A stretch of DNA of 57,081 nucleotides from Verrucomicrobiota bacterium. GTDB lineage: Bacteria > Verrucomicrobiota > Verrucomicrobiia > Limisphaerales > UBA1100. The notes beneath the pieces are model-generated. The model searched no databases, had not been told where the DNA came from, and saw only the letters and a list, made by a program, of their open reading frames with translations. A program made the position numbers and the translations under genes. The DNA lies in the NCBI GenBank assembly GCA_030747505.1, contig JASLKQ010000003.1, positions 1-57,081 of the forward strand, given 5' to 3'. Shown in pieces: positions 25,540 to 35,918 of this stretch; position 1 is the first letter of the stretch, and every line of letters starts with the position of its first letter.

Positions 25540-27002
25540 ACTCCGAACCCAACCAAAAGTCGTCGACTGACATGCTTAAAGCCCTTACCCGACGGCACTT
25601 CTTCAGCCAATGCGGTATGGGACTGGGATCGGTGGCCCTGGCTTCGCTGATGGACGAGAAATTGATGGCTGCGCCTAATAAGCCACCCAATCCATTTGCC
25701 CCGCGCATGCCGCACTATATGCCACGAGCCAAAAACGTAATTTTCCTCTTTATGGCAGGAGGCCCTTCGCAACTGGAATTATTTGACTGGAAACCCAAAT
25801 TGCAGGCCATGCACGGTCAGGATATTCCTGAATCATTTACCAAAGGCAAACGCTTTGCCTTTATGAACTCCTCCTTTAAGAAAGCAAAAAAATGTCTGGG
25901 AACCATTCGGAAATTTCAGAGACATGGCCAAAGCGGCATGTGGGTCAGTGAATGCATGCCGCATCTAGCCCACATGGTCGATGACTTGACGATGGTAAAA
26001 ACCTGTCGTACCGATCTATTCAACCACGCCCCAGCCAAACTTTTCATGAACACAGGGACAGGCCTATTCGGTCGACCCAGTATGGGGTCCTGGGTTACCT
26101 ACGGTCTTGGCACTGAATCACAGGATTTGCCTGGCTTTGTGGTCTTACAATCGGGCCCAAGGGGCCCGAGGGGAGGCGGGGTTAATTGGGCCAGCGGTTT
26201 CCTGCCTACCACCTATCAGGGAGTGCCTTTGCGCGGCAGCGGTGATCCAATCCTTAATCTTTCGAGCCCAAATGGTTTCATGACCGATCGACAGAGCGCC
26301 TCCATCGATGCCATTAACAAACTTAACCTCAAGCGGGCTATTGAAACGGGTGATCCGGAAATCAATACCCGCATCGCCTCCTATGAGATGGCGCACCGTA
26401 TGCAGGCCAGTGCACCCGAGCTAATCGACATCAAGAGTGAATCCAAGGCCACACTGGATTTGTACGGCGCAAAACCCGGCCAGGCCAGTTTTGCCAAAAA
26501 CTGTCTACTAGCCCGTCGCCTTGTGGAACGAGGTACTCGCTTTGTGCAACTCTATCATACCAACTGGGATCATCACGGAGGCCCCACTGAAACGCTGACA
26601 AAGCACTTAACCCAAGCTACTCATCAAATTGATCAGCCATGTGCGGCTTTAATCAAGGATCTAAAGGCGCGCGGTTTGCTCGAAGATACGCTGGTGATAT
26701 GGGGTGGAGAGTTTGGCCGGACTCCAATCAGTGAAAAGCGCAGCACTCCGGGTCGCAATCACCATATTGACGCCTTTTGTATGTGGTTTGCCGGAGGCGG
26801 GGTAAAGGCAGGCAATGTGGTGGGGGAAACCGATGAGTTCGGTTTTAGTGCCATCAAGGACGAATGCCATGTCCACGATCTTCACGCCACTATCCTTCAT
26901 TTGCTGGGGCTTAACCATGAGAAACTTACCTTCCGATTTCAGGGGCTCGACATGCGCTTGACAGGAGTTGAAGGCGAGGTAATCCAAAAGATGCTGGCTT
27001 GA
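25536..27002 (+). CDS. Tat-exported DUF1501 protein
   Basis: 488 residues. A twin-arginine signal (LTRRHFFSQCGMGLGSVALA) lies in the first 40 residues, so the protein is probably folded, perhaps metal-loaded, before export. The rest has the DUF1501 layout, an alkaline-phosphatase/sulfatase-like fold: NVIFLFMAGGPSQLELFDWKP, the HNHW-type region YHTNWDHHGG, LVIWGGEFGRTP and GRNHHIDAF. The His and Asp residues in these motifs could bind metal. Coupled by overlap to the DUF1549/DUF1553 gene, its usual partner. Last gene of the secreted cassette; tilS starts at its stop codon. Confidence 0.92.
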   Translation: MNSEPNQKSSTDMLKALTRRHFFSQCGMGLGSVALASLMDEKLMAAPNKPPNPFAPRMPHYMPRAKNVIFLFMAGGPSQLELFDWKPKLQAMHGQDIPESFTKGKRFAFMNSSFKKAKKCLGTIRKFQRHGQSGMWVSECMPHLAHMVDDLTMVKTCRTDLFNHAPAKLFMNTGTGLFGRPSMGSWVTYGLGTESQDLPGFVVLQSGPRGPRGGGVNWASGFLPTTYQGVPLRGSGDPILNLSSPNGFMTDRQSASIDAINKLNLKRAIETGDPEINTRIASYEMAHRMQASAPELIDIKSESKATLDLYGAKPGQASFAKNCLLARRLVERGTRFVQLYHTNWDHHGGPTETLTKHLTQATHQIDQPCAALIKDLKARGLLEDTLVIWGGEFGRTPISEKRSTPGRNHHIDAFCMWFAGGGVKAGNVVGETDEFGFSAIKDECHVHDLHATILHLLGLNHEKLTFRFQGLDMRLTGVEGEVIQKMLA

Positions 27003-28345
27003 TGGGCGACTTACTGAAGCAAATCGCACCTGCAACAACGGGACTTTTCCCTGAAAAAAGCTCCATCCTGGTGGCCGTTTCCGGCGGACTCGATTCCATG
27101 GTTTTACTTCACTCTTTGTATACTCTTTCCGAAAAAAATAGCTGGCGAATTGCAGTCGCTCATTTCAACCACGGACTACGAGGGCCTGAGTCTGATGCCG
27201 ACCAATGCCTGGTGTCAGAATTCTCAGAACAACTCAAATTAAAAATTACTTTAGGCAACTGGATAAAAGACACCAAACCGATCAAAGAGCAGGGGCTGGA
27301 AATGGCGGCACGGGAAAGGCGTTATAAATTCTTGGGTAAAGCCGCAATAAAGCATCGTTGTAAATATATCGCTACAGCTCATCACGCGGATGACCAGGCT
27401 GAAACCTTTCTCTGGCGGATGATGCGCGGATCCGGTGGAGAAGGCCTTGGCGGGATGCGACCACTATCACCTTTTTCCCAGAAACCAGGAATCAAATTGG
27501 CGCGTCCCCTAATTTCGGTCAATCGATCCAGCATAAAAGAGTATGCTGATGGTAACGCTGTTCCTTTTCGGGAAGACTCCAGTAATTCGAACCCAAAATT
27601 CCTTCGCAACAAAATCCGACGCAAACTTATCCCTTATCTAAAGAATAATTTTAACCCGGAAATCCAAACCTCTATCCGCCAGTCACAAAACCTTGTTTCG
27701 ACTGATTCAGATTATGTAAAACAATCTGCACGAGAATGGATTGATTCTAACAAGCAAACTCCTTTTTCAATTCTTCACGTAGCGGTTCAAAGGTGGGCTA
27801 TATGGCATCAACTCATTGAGCTTGGGGTTGATCCTCAATATATTCTAATCGAAAGCCTGCGCGCATCTCCTGACCAACTTATCTCACTTAACCCAACCGA
27901 GCAAATCCACCGTGATTGCAATGGAATTGTCCACCTTCAACCCGTTACTCCACTGGGCTTCCGCAATAATCAAAAAGTGATCAAGATTGGCCCCAATTGG
28001 GTAAAGCATGAGTTCAGTAATCTTGCGATTTCCTGTCGCACCACTCAAAAGAGACCCTCGGGATTTGATGGGGAACTTTTTGATGCCGACAAATTGAGCA
28101 AAAAGATCATTCTAAGATACTGGAAACCAGGAGACCGTTTTCAACCCATTGGCAGCCAATTTAACTCAAAATTACAGGATATTTTTACTAATACCAGAGT
28201 AGGAGCAGCCGAAAAACGCACACGGATCCTGGCGTGCAACGATTCAGGAACACCTTTTTGGGTTCAAGGTTTACGAATTGGAGAAATAGCTAAAATTGCC
28301 CCTAACACCAAACGTTATTTATCCTGGAAATGGAGATTAATCTAA
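27002..28345 (+). CDS. tilS: tRNA(Ile)-lysidine synthase
   Basis: Converts C34 of the CAU-anticodon tRNA(Ile) to lysidine with ATP and lysine. 447 residues. The PP-loop ATP site SGGLDS is at residues 27-32, followed by HFNHGLRG and [12 protein letters not shown]. The C-terminal domain contains [15 protein letters not shown] and the usual end of the family. The ATG at 27002 overlaps the last base of the DUF1501 stop; the frame-open TTG one codon earlier is less likely. Next to ftsH, as in several other bacterial groups. Confidence 0.95.
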   Translation: MGDLLKQIAPATTGLFPEKSSILVAVSGGLDSMVLLHSLYTLSEKNSWRIAVAHFNHGLRGPESDADQCLVSEFSEQLKLKITLGNWIKDTKPIKEQGLEMAARERRYKFLGKAAIKHRCKYIATAHHADDQAETFLWRMMRGSGGEGLGGMRPLSPFSQKPGIKLARPLISVNRSSIKEYADGNAVPFREDSSNSNPKFLRNKIRRKLIPYLKNNFNPEIQTSIRQSQNLVSTDSDYVKQSAREWIDSNKQTPFSILHVAVQRWAIWHQLIELGVDPQYILIESLRASPDQLISLNPTEQIHRDCNGIVHLQPVTPLGFRNNQKVIKIGPNWVKHEFSNLAISCRTTQKRPSGFDGELFDADKLSKKIILRYWKPGDRFQPIGSQFNSKLQDIFTNTRVGAAEKRTRILACNDSGTPFWVQGLRIGEIAKIAPNTKRYLSWKWRLI

Positions 28346-28397
28346 GATATTGGCCGAATTAGGCATTTATGCTAGGGTATCCCTCTTACATCAACCA

Positions 28398-30437
28398 ATG
28401 GATAACGACGACAACCAACAGGAAAGCTCCATCCGCCCATGGATAATATACCTGATTATTTTTGGGGCTATCTTCATGCTCCTCATGGCAGGCCGGAAAA
28501 ACACTGAAAATGCAGCCGATATTTCTTATGATGAGTTCATTGGTATGGTCACAAATAATGTCGGTGGCAAAGATATCATCATCGAAACCAAAATTAAGTT
28601 TTCGCAAGCCTCTGAGCTAAAGGAAATTACAGGCAAATCAAGAGAAACCAGAAAGACCGATGCCGGTTTTGAATTTGTACGAGAAAACGGCAAAATAAAG
28701 GAAAAAGCCTTTCGCCTGAAATCAACCATCCCCGAGGATCATGAAGCCATAATTATTGGGCACCCGAAAATCGAGCAAGAACAGGAAAGTACACTCCTCT
28801 ACAGTTTCCTGCTAACAATTCTACCATTCCTTCTGATAGTATTTTTCATCTACTTCTTTTTCATTCGACAAATCAAAATGGCAGGCAAGGGCGCCATGAG
28901 CTTTGGGAAAAGCAAAGCACGGATGATGAACAAGGATAAAAATAAAATTACCTTCAAGGACGTTGCCGGCGTGGAAGAGGCGAAGGACGAGGTTTTTGAG
29001 TTGGTTGATTTTTTAAAAGATGCAAAGAAATTCCAGAAATTGGGCGGTCGCATCCCCAAGGGCATTTTAATGGTCGGTGCTCCCGGGACAGGAAAGACGC
29101 TGCTAGCCAAGGCAATAGCTGGCGAGGCTGATGCTGGATTTTTTAGTATTAGCGGATCAGATTTTGTTGAAATGTTTGTCGGAGTCGGTGCAAGTCGCGT
29201 TCGAGACATGTTCGAGCAGGCCCGTAAAAGCACACCTTGCCTAGTTTTCATTGATGAAATAGATGCTGTCGGACGCCACCGTGGACACGGATTGGGGGGA
29301 GGCAATGACGAGCGAGAACAAACTCTCAATGCATTGCTCGTCGAAATGGATGGGTTTGATTCTCAAGAAGGTATTATCATTATCGCCGCCACCAACCGGC
29401 CTGATGTATTGGACCCAGCCCTGTTAAGGCCAGGCCGTTTTGATCGTCAAATAACGGTCCCATTACCCGATGTCCGTGGCCGCGAATCGATACTCAAGGT
29501 CCATGCCAAGAAAGTTAAACTGGCGAAGGCTGTCGACCTGTCAGTCATAGCCCGCGGCACCCCAGGTTATTCAGGTGCTGAGTTGGCCAATCTGCTTAAT
29601 GAAGCGGCGCTCCTTGCAGCTAGGAAAAACAAGAAACGCATTGGAATGATTGAGCTTGAAGAGGCCCGCGACAAGGTTCGCTGGGGCCGAGAACGCCGCA
29701 GCCTAGCCATGAGTGAAGAAGATAAAACCAGAACTGCATGGCACGAAGCTGGGCACGCCATATTGAACGTGCTCCTAAAACATTGTCATCCACTGCACAA
29801 GGTAACGATCATCCCAAGAGGCCAATCACTCGGCTCAACAATGAGTCTGCCAAAGGAAGATGTACTCAACCACCACAAACTCCAATTACTCGATACCATA
29901 TGCATGACAATGGGAGGCAGGATTGCTGAAGAGGTCTATTCAGGCGATATCTCCTCTGGAGCAGCAGGGGACATTCAGCAGGCCACCAAAATGGCAAAAG
30001 CAATGGTGACTCAGTTCGGCATGAGCGAGGAACTGGGCATGGTGCAATATGGCGGAAATAATGAATACGTCTTTCTCGGACGAGACATGGCCCAATCAAA
30101 GGAATACAGCGAAGATACGGCCCAGTTGATCGATGAAGAAGTTAAGCGAATAATTCAAGCAGAGTATGAACGCGCCAAACAGCTTATCACGGAGAATCAG
30201 GACAAGACAAAGGCCCTCGCCGAAGCCCTAAAGGAACACGAAACCCTAGATGCATCTCAGGTTGAAGAAATTGTGAAAACAGGAACCTTCAATGCGCCTG
30301 ACGACAATTCAGACAACACCAAGGGAGTTACAGGAGTTGAAGCTTCAACCCCGACTTCTACTGACAAGGGCGACGAAGAACCCCCTGAAACAGACACCGG
30401 AATAGGCACGAAATCTCCCGCTCCCGCCCCCGCATAA
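28398..30437 (+). CDS. ftsH: ATP-dependent zinc metalloprotease FtsH
   Basis: Membrane-bound AAA protease that degrades misfolded and regulatory proteins. About 679 residues from the ATG at 28398 ([10 protein letters not shown]); the frame is open from a TTG at 28350. Two membrane helices flank a small periplasmic domain ([18 protein letters not shown] and [19 protein letters not shown]). Walker A is GAPGTGKT at 227-234, Walker B is FIDEIDAVG, the SRH reads [19 protein letters not shown], and the zinc site HEAGH is at 449-453. The C-terminal 50 residues are a low-complexity tail rich in Pro, Thr and Glu, ending PAPAPA. Confidence 0.97.
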   Translation: MDNDDNQQESSIRPWIIYLIIFGAIFMLLMAGRKNTENAADISYDEFIGMVTNNVGGKDIIIETKIKFSQASELKEITGKSRETRKTDAGFEFVRENGKIKEKAFRLKSTIPEDHEAIIIGHPKIEQEQESTLLYSFLLTILPFLLIVFFIYFFFIRQIKMAGKGAMSFGKSKARMMNKDKNKITFKDVAGVEEAKDEVFELVDFLKDAKKFQKLGGRIPKGILMVGAPGTGKTLLAKAIAGEADAGFFSISGSDFVEMFVGVGASRVRDMFEQARKSTPCLVFIDEIDAVGRHRGHGLGGGNDEREQTLNALLVEMDGFDSQEGIIIIAATNRPDVLDPALLRPGRFDRQITVPLPDVRGRESILKVHAKKVKLAKAVDLSVIARGTPGYSGAELANLLNEAALLAARKNKKRIGMIELEEARDKVRWGRERRSLAMSEEDKTRTAWHEAGHAILNVLLKHCHPLHKVTIIPRGQSLGSTMSLPKEDVLNHHKLQLLDTICMTMGGRIAEEVYSGDISSGAAGDIQQATKMAKAMVTQFGMSEELGMVQYGGNNEYVFLGRDMAQSKEYSEDTAQLIDEEVKRIIQAEYERAKQLITENQDKTKALAEALKEHETLDASQVEEIVKTGTFNAPDDNSDNTKGVTGVEASTPTSTDKGDEEPPETDTGIGTKSPAPAPA

Positions 30438-30447
30438 CTTATCATCC

Positions 30448-31116
30448 ATGATTATCGCACCCTCGCTTCTGGCGGCAGATTTCGGGAAACTCGCTTCCGA
30501 AGCCGGGCGGGCGGAGCGCTCGGGTGCAGACTGGCTTCATCTGGATATTATGGATGGGCATTTTGTCCCCAATATCAGCTTTGGGCCTGAAGTGGTATCA
30601 GTATTACGGCCCCAATCAAAATTGTTTTTCGATGTGCACCTGATGTGTTCTCGCCCTGAATCCTTACTGGAAACTTTTCTTAAAGCAGGTGCTGACCAGC
30701 TCATTATCCACGCCGAACTCACCGACAAGGTTGCTGATTTGATCTGGAAAATCAAAAAACTTGGCTGCAAAGCCGGACTCGCTCTCAATCCGCCCACGCC
30801 ACTTGCAACAGTTGAGCCCTTTTTGGATCAAATCGATCTACTACTCGTCATGACCGTGAATCCTGGTTTTGGAGGGCAATCCTTCATGTATGAATGCCTT
30901 CCAAAAGTACAACAAGCTTGGGAATGGCGGCAGTCAAGAGGCTTGGGTTACAGAATAGAAGTCGATGGAGGAATTGATAATAATACCGCCATTGAATGTT
31001 CCAGGATGGGCGCTGATACATTTGTAAGCGGAACCGGGTTGTTTAGAAAGCGCAATATAAAACAGGCCATTCATAAAATGCGCGAGGGAGTGGAAAAGCA
31101 CCGCAAACGTAGCTAA
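30448..31116 (+). CDS. rpe: Ribulose-phosphate 3-epimerase
   Basis: Interconverts ribulose 5-phosphate and xylulose 5-phosphate. 222 residues, a complete TIM barrel. Motifs: APSLLAADF at the start, LHLDIMDGHFVPNISFGP with metal-binding His and Asp, DVHLM, VNPGFGGQSF and EVDGGID. It begins ten bases after ftsH and is followed closely by a hexose-phosphate mutase, so the two may be co-expressed. Confidence 0.97.
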   Translation: MIIAPSLLAADFGKLASEAGRAERSGADWLHLDIMDGHFVPNISFGPEVVSVLRPQSKLFFDVHLMCSRPESLLETFLKAGADQLIIHAELTDKVADLIWKIKKLGCKAGLALNPPTPLATVEPFLDQIDLLLVMTVNPGFGGQSFMYECLPKVQQAWEWRQSRGLGYRIEVDGGIDNNTAIECSRMGADTFVSGTGLFRKRNIKQAIHKMREGVEKHRKRS

Positions 31117-31124
31117 GAACCTCC

Positions 31125-32540
31125 GTGAATCACCCTATAAAATTTGGCACCGACGGGTGGCGTGCTGTCATTGGCGAAGACTACACTTTTACCAATGTGC
31201 GCCTTGTGGCACAGGCTACTGCAGATTATTTTACCCGGAAGCCTGCCGGCAGGACGCTCAAGAAGATTGTCATCGGCTATGATAGACGTTTTCTTTCCGA
31301 GGAATTCGCCGCCGTAACAGCAGAGGTTTTGGTCGGAAACGGTTTTCAGGTTGTGCTCTCAAGATCACCTGTTCCCACCCCGGCAGTATCATGGCATACG
31401 GCCCGCGGCAAATGCCGCGCTGGTATCATGATTACTGCGAGCCACAACCCGGCAAGGTTTAATGGCTATAAAATCAAGCTTCACCATGGTGGGCCCGCCG
31501 ATCCTGGCACCTGCAGATCCATAGAGAGCTTGATTGGAAAAAATCCTGTCCGTGCAATGCCACTGAAAGGCAAGCGATCAAAGGTAAAGGATTTACTCCC
31601 CGAATACTTCAAAGCATTAAAAAAACTCGTCAATTTTGAGTTGATTTCAAAATCAAATCTGAACTTTGCCCATGAAGCCCTTTTCGGCGTGGGGGCAGGG
31701 TGCTTCGATCAAATCCTTGAAAACACGAACTGCAAAATACGTACTTTTAATGGAAATCACGACCCGAACTTCGGCGGTATATCTCCGGAACCCATCAAGC
31801 AGAATTACTGCAGCAGCCGAAGGTCCCTGAAAAATAACCCGGCGGACTTTTGCCTTGTCACCGACGGAGACGCTGACCGCATTGGCGGAATGGACGGGCA
31901 CGGCAACGCACTTACCACGCACCAAATCATCTGCCTCCTTTTAAGGCACTACATTTTTAACCGAAAAGGAAAAGGGAGGGTTGTCAAGGCACTGACCACG
32001 ACCTCTATGGTTGATGTCATGTGCAATCATCATGACCTTCACCTCACTGAAACCGGAGTTGGGTTCAAATATATCTGTGAACAGATGCTAAAAAATGATG
32101 TGCTTCTTGGTTTTGAAGAAAGTGGGGGTATCGGTTTTCCTGCTCACATTCCTGAACGGGATGGAATATTAGCGGGATTAATGATCCTTGAAATGCTGGC
32201 TATGGAAGGTCGCTCACTAGAGGAATTATTGGGGGAATTGGAGTCTCAATACGGACTGTTTCGCTATGCGAGAAACGACATGCATTACCCCCTTAAAAGC
32301 CGCAACTGGCTAATGCGTCATGCACAATCAAATCCACCCAAATATTTACTGGGCTCTCCAGTAGACAAGATACAAACTTTTGACGGTGTCAAATTCACTG
32401 CAAGATGCGGTAGCTGGTTGATGCTTCGAGGCTCAGGTACTGAGCCTGTATTGCGAGTCTACGCCGAAGGACCTACAGAAAATTGTGTGAAAAAATTACT
32501 GGATCAAGGCCAATCAATCGCAGAACAGGCAAAACAATAG
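31125..32540 (+). CDS. Phosphoglucomutase / phosphomannomutase family protein
   Basis: 471 residues, GTG start. Alpha-D-phosphohexomutase with the phosphoserine loop ITASHNP (Ser106), the metal loop DGDADR and the substrate loop GFEESGGIG. The C-terminal phosphate-binding loop is MLRGSGTEP. The opening KFGTDGWRAVIGEDYT is that of the family. Which sugar phosphate it prefers cannot be read from sequence. With glgA nearby, a role in moving glucose 6-phosphate to glucose 1-phosphate is plausible. Confidence 0.93.
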   Translation: MNHPIKFGTDGWRAVIGEDYTFTNVRLVAQATADYFTRKPAGRTLKKIVIGYDRRFLSEEFAAVTAEVLVGNGFQVVLSRSPVPTPAVSWHTARGKCRAGIMITASHNPARFNGYKIKLHHGGPADPGTCRSIESLIGKNPVRAMPLKGKRSKVKDLLPEYFKALKKLVNFELISKSNLNFAHEALFGVGAGCFDQILENTNCKIRTFNGNHDPNFGGISPEPIKQNYCSSRRSLKNNPADFCLVTDGDADRIGGMDGHGNALTTHQIICLLLRHYIFNRKGKGRVVKALTTTSMVDVMCNHHDLHLTETGVGFKYICEQMLKNDVLLGFEESGGIGFPAHIPERDGILAGLMILEMLAMEGRSLEELLGELESQYGLFRYARNDMHYPLKSRNWLMRHAQSNPPKYLLGSPVDKIQTFDGVKFTARCGSWLMLRGSGTEPVLRVYAEGPTENCVKKLLDQGQSIAEQAKQ

Positions 32541-32597
32541 TATTTGCTTTAATCTGAAGCCGAGACAGGTATTTTCTCCAACTTTGTAAGCGCCCAG

Positions 32598-34388
32598 ATG
32601 GACCCATCAAAAATCAGGAATTTCAGCATTATTGCCCATATCGATCACGGGAAAACCACTCTGAGTGATCGACTGATGCAATGCACTGATACAGTAAGCA
32701 AGCGGGAAATGGAGGACCAACTCCTTGACTCCATGGATCTGGAAAGGGAAAGGGGTATTACCATCAAGTCTCATCCGGTAACCATGTATTATTCGGCCCG
32801 GGATGGTGAAACCTACGAGCTTAATCTCATTGATACCCCGGGGCATGTTGATTTCTGCTATGAAGTTTCCCGAAGTCTCAGCGCCTGTGAAGGGGCCCTC
32901 CTCATTATTGATGCAGCACAAGGTGTCGAAGCCCAGACCGTGGCAAACGTACACTTGGCCCTCAAAGAAAATCTCGAAATAATACCGCTCGTTAACAAAA
33001 TCGATCTTCCCCACGCAAATGTGGATGGTGCCATCACTCAGATTGAAGACATTCTGGCCATTCCCGGTGAAGAAGTGCTTCCCTGCAGTGCTAAAGAGGG
33101 AACCGGCATTGAAGATATATTAGAAGCAATTGTCCAACGTGTTCCTCCGCCAAAGCCGACGGCCAATGGAAAACTGCAGGCCTTGGGTTATGACTCAGTC
33201 TATGACCCTTACAAGGGGGTAATTATCCATGTGAGGGTTTTTGATGGCGAACTTAAACCCGGCACACAGGTGCGACTTTATCATTCACAGAAAACCATAG
33301 AAATAAAGGAGGTCGGCAGCTTTAACCCCAAACCCTATTCGCGGGAAAAGCTGGGGCCCGGCGAGACAGGCTACATTACTGGAAATATCCGGTCTCCGCG
33401 TGATGTTAAAATGGGCGACACCATCACCGAATTACGAAACCCAGCAGAAACTTTAACCGGATTTCAAGAAGTACGCCCAATGGTGTACAGCGGGATTTAC
33501 CCAATCAACTCAGCTGACTACGAGCACCTGAAAAACAATCTGGCCAAACTCCAACTAAATGATCCCGCTTTTGTCTATCAACAGGAGAGTTCCATTGCCT
33601 TGGGCTTTGGGTTTCGTTGCGGATTCCTCGGGTTACTGCACTTAGAAATAATCCAGGAACGCCTCCGGCGCGAGTATGACATGGATATCATCGCGACCTA
33701 TCCAAACGTCATTTACCGCGTAATTCAGACTGACGGAACAGAACACGAAATCGATAATCCTGTTCATATGCCTGACCCCTCGGTGATTGACTGGATTGAG
33801 GAACCCATCGTTCGCACACACATCATGATACCCAACGAAAATATTGGCGATATGATGAATTTATTAACCGAAAAACGTGGGACTGTAGAGCACACCGAAT
33901 CACTGGATGGCACCCGGGTCATGCTTGAAGGGATTGTGCCCATGAATGAAATTCTTGTCGATTTCCATGACCGCATCAAGAGCCTGACCCGAGGATTTGG
34001 TAGCATGGATTATGAACCGTCCGGATTTCAACAGTCAAAAATGGTTAAACTGGACATGTTGGTAAATGGAGATCCAGTGGATGCCTTTTCCTCGATTGTC
34101 CATTTTGACAAAGCCGAGCAAAGGGGCAGGGCACTGGCCGCGAAACTCAAGGAAGTCATTCCTCGCCAACAATTCAAGGTTGCCATCCAGGCTGCCATTG
34201 GAGGCCGCATCGTTGCCAGAGAAACTGTGGGAGCCGTACGAAAAGACGTGACGGCCAAGTGCTATGGCGGCGATATTTCCCGAAAGCGGAAATTATTGGA
34301 AAAACAAAAGGCAGGTAAAAAGCGGATGAAATCCATTGGCTCGGTCAATATTCCCCAGGATGCTTTCATCAAGGTACTTAAAGCATGA
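32598..34388 (+). CDS. lepA: Elongation factor 4 (LepA)
   Basis: Ribosome-associated translational GTPase. 596 residues, the usual length. G1 is AHIDHGKTTLSDRL, the switch I Thr is in RERGITIKSHPV, G3 is DTPGHVDF and G4 is NKIDLP. The LepA-specific C-terminal domain is present (YGGDISRKRKLLEKQKAGKKRMK and an end at FIKVLKA). Its stop overlaps the lepB start by four bases, the classical lepA-lepB pairing. Confidence 0.98.
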   Translation: MDPSKIRNFSIIAHIDHGKTTLSDRLMQCTDTVSKREMEDQLLDSMDLERERGITIKSHPVTMYYSARDGETYELNLIDTPGHVDFCYEVSRSLSACEGALLIIDAAQGVEAQTVANVHLALKENLEIIPLVNKIDLPHANVDGAITQIEDILAIPGEEVLPCSAKEGTGIEDILEAIVQRVPPPKPTANGKLQALGYDSVYDPYKGVIIHVRVFDGELKPGTQVRLYHSQKTIEIKEVGSFNPKPYSREKLGPGETGYITGNIRSPRDVKMGDTITELRNPAETLTGFQEVRPMVYSGIYPINSADYEHLKNNLAKLQLNDPAFVYQQESSIALGFGFRCGFLGLLHLEIIQERLRREYDMDIIATYPNVIYRVIQTDGTEHEIDNPVHMPDPSVIDWIEEPIVRTHIMIPNENIGDMMNLLTEKRGTVEHTESLDGTRVMLEGIVPMNEILVDFHDRIKSLTRGFGSMDYEPSGFQQSKMVKLDMLVNGDPVDAFSSIVHFDKAEQRGRALAAKLKEVIPRQQFKVAIQAAIGGRIVARETVGAVRKDVTAKCYGGDISRKRKLLEKQKAGKKRMKSIGSVNIPQDAFIKVLKA

Positions 34389-35830
34389 TATACAACTGGC
34401 GCTGGTTCATTTCCAAAAAACTTAGAGAAGCCCGTGAAGAAAGCAAACAGGTGCAAAAGCTTCTGGATGCCCAAAGGGATCTGCTGAAACCTCATGCAAT
34501 AGAGGAAATCGAATCCTGCCTGAGAAATCTGAACCAACAGAGCAGGGGGGCAATTAATCATGTGACTCTCAAGGAAGTCCGCGAGGAACTGCTCAAAACA
34601 GCCGAACAGAAACTTATAGCCTATCCAGATGCTCAGTACCGAGACTGGATAGAAATGTTTCTGGTCGTCGCAACCCTGGTATTGACATTCAGAGCGTTTT
34701 TTTTCCAGCCCTTCAAAATTCCAACCGGCTCCATGCAGCCGACTCTGTATGGAATTACAGCAATAGACCTGAATAAGATTGAGTCGGGACACCTCAAGGC
34801 AACCACCAGAGATGGACTCCTCAATATTGACGGCGATTTTTTCTCTAAGAACGATACTGGCAGAATAATTTCTTTTGAAAACGGTGATTCTGCAACAATT
34901 ACAAAAGTCAATTCTTCAGATGAAATCCTAATAAAGCCTAGTATAAATATCTCTGATCAATCGTTTCATCTAGAGCCCGCCAATAAACCCGATATCAAAC
35001 AGAAAATCGTTAATTTTTTCCGGGGAATCAGTCATTACAGTCTCAAAGCCTCAGGCAACTGGACTATAAGAAACATACATCCTCCAAAAGCAATAATTCC
35101 CTTAATCAGCAAACAAACCATCGAGTTCGTTGATGATTCAGGAAATTCCATTAATAAGTCCATCTGGTTCCCTCCAATTCGGGGCACCGAGCCCATGCTC
35201 AAGATGCCCGGGACATACGATCCACGAAGCGACCGGCCCTTTATCAATAAATACGAATTCAAGAAGGGTGAAAATGTTTTTAATTTTCAGCTCAAAACAG
35301 GAGACCATCTTTTCGTAAATCGTATGACCTACAATTTCAGAAAGCCAAAACGAGGCGATATTGCCGTATTCACCATAAGTCAAGATAGTATTCCTTCGCG
35401 GAGCCTGAACGCTCCAGCTAAAGAAACATTTTATATCAAAAGGCTGGCAGCCCTTGGAGGAGAGAACATTCATCTTGGAACAGACCACCAACTTGTTGTA
35501 AACAATTCCAGGATTGACTCAACGCATCAGGGATTTGAATCCCTCTACAGTTTCCCGAAAGAGATTGATAATAACGGTACCAATATATGGAGAATCCCAC
35601 GTAATGAACCAGCTGATTCAGTCTATTCAGGTCACTTGCCAATGCCAGGCTTCCATTATGGTCAAACAATTAAGGTGACCCCACATCACTATCTTATGTT
35701 CGGCGACAACTCGATCAACAGCCTCGATTCACGTGCATGGGGCGAACTGCCAGAGCAGAATGTCATCGGCCATTCTTCCTTTGTTTATTGGCCGCCGCTT
35801 TCACCAAGATTCGGCTGGAGCCACCGTTAA
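34385..35830 (+). CDS. lepB: Signal peptidase I with long insertion
   Basis: Membrane serine protease that removes signal peptides. 481 residues, well above the 170-320 common in the family. An N-terminal stretch of about 85 residues is charged and helical (WFISKKLREAREESKQVQKL). The membrane helix is near 90-107 (MFLVVATLVLTFRAFFFQP). The catalytic Ser116 lies in PTGSMQPTL, Lys352 in FYIKRLAALGGE, and the last box is FGDNSINSLDSRAWG. About 236 residues separate Ser from Lys, against roughly 55 in E. coli, so a large domain is inserted in the periplasmic part. Coupled to lepA. Confidence 0.95.
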   Translation: MIYNWRWFISKKLREAREESKQVQKLLDAQRDLLKPHAIEEIESCLRNLNQQSRGAINHVTLKEVREELLKTAEQKLIAYPDAQYRDWIEMFLVVATLVLTFRAFFFQPFKIPTGSMQPTLYGITAIDLNKIESGHLKATTRDGLLNIDGDFFSKNDTGRIISFENGDSATITKVNSSDEILIKPSINISDQSFHLEPANKPDIKQKIVNFFRGISHYSLKASGNWTIRNIHPPKAIIPLISKQTIEFVDDSGNSINKSIWFPPIRGTEPMLKMPGTYDPRSDRPFINKYEFKKGENVFNFQLKTGDHLFVNRMTYNFRKPKRGDIAVFTISQDSIPSRSLNAPAKETFYIKRLAALGGENIHLGTDHQLVVNNSRIDSTHQGFESLYSFPKEIDNNGTNIWRIPRNEPADSVYSGHLPMPGFHYGQTIKVTPHHYLMFGDNSINSLDSRAWGELPEQNVIGHSSFVYWPPLSPRFGWSHR

Positions 35831-35918
35831 TCATAAATACAACTCCTACCCCGTGCGCCTGCATCAGTTTCGCACAATATATGTTATATGGATTATGCTT
35901 CAGCACTGTTATATCAGC

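Noticed and set aside
25131-25772. Minus-strand frame of 213 codons across the DUF1549/DUF1501 junction
   Set aside because: It is the antisense of two well-supported genes, with no domain or ribosome site.
34262-34792. Minus-strand frame of 176 codons across the lepA-lepB junction
   Set aside because: Antisense to conserved parts of both genes; composition rich in Phe and Cys without a recognisable family.
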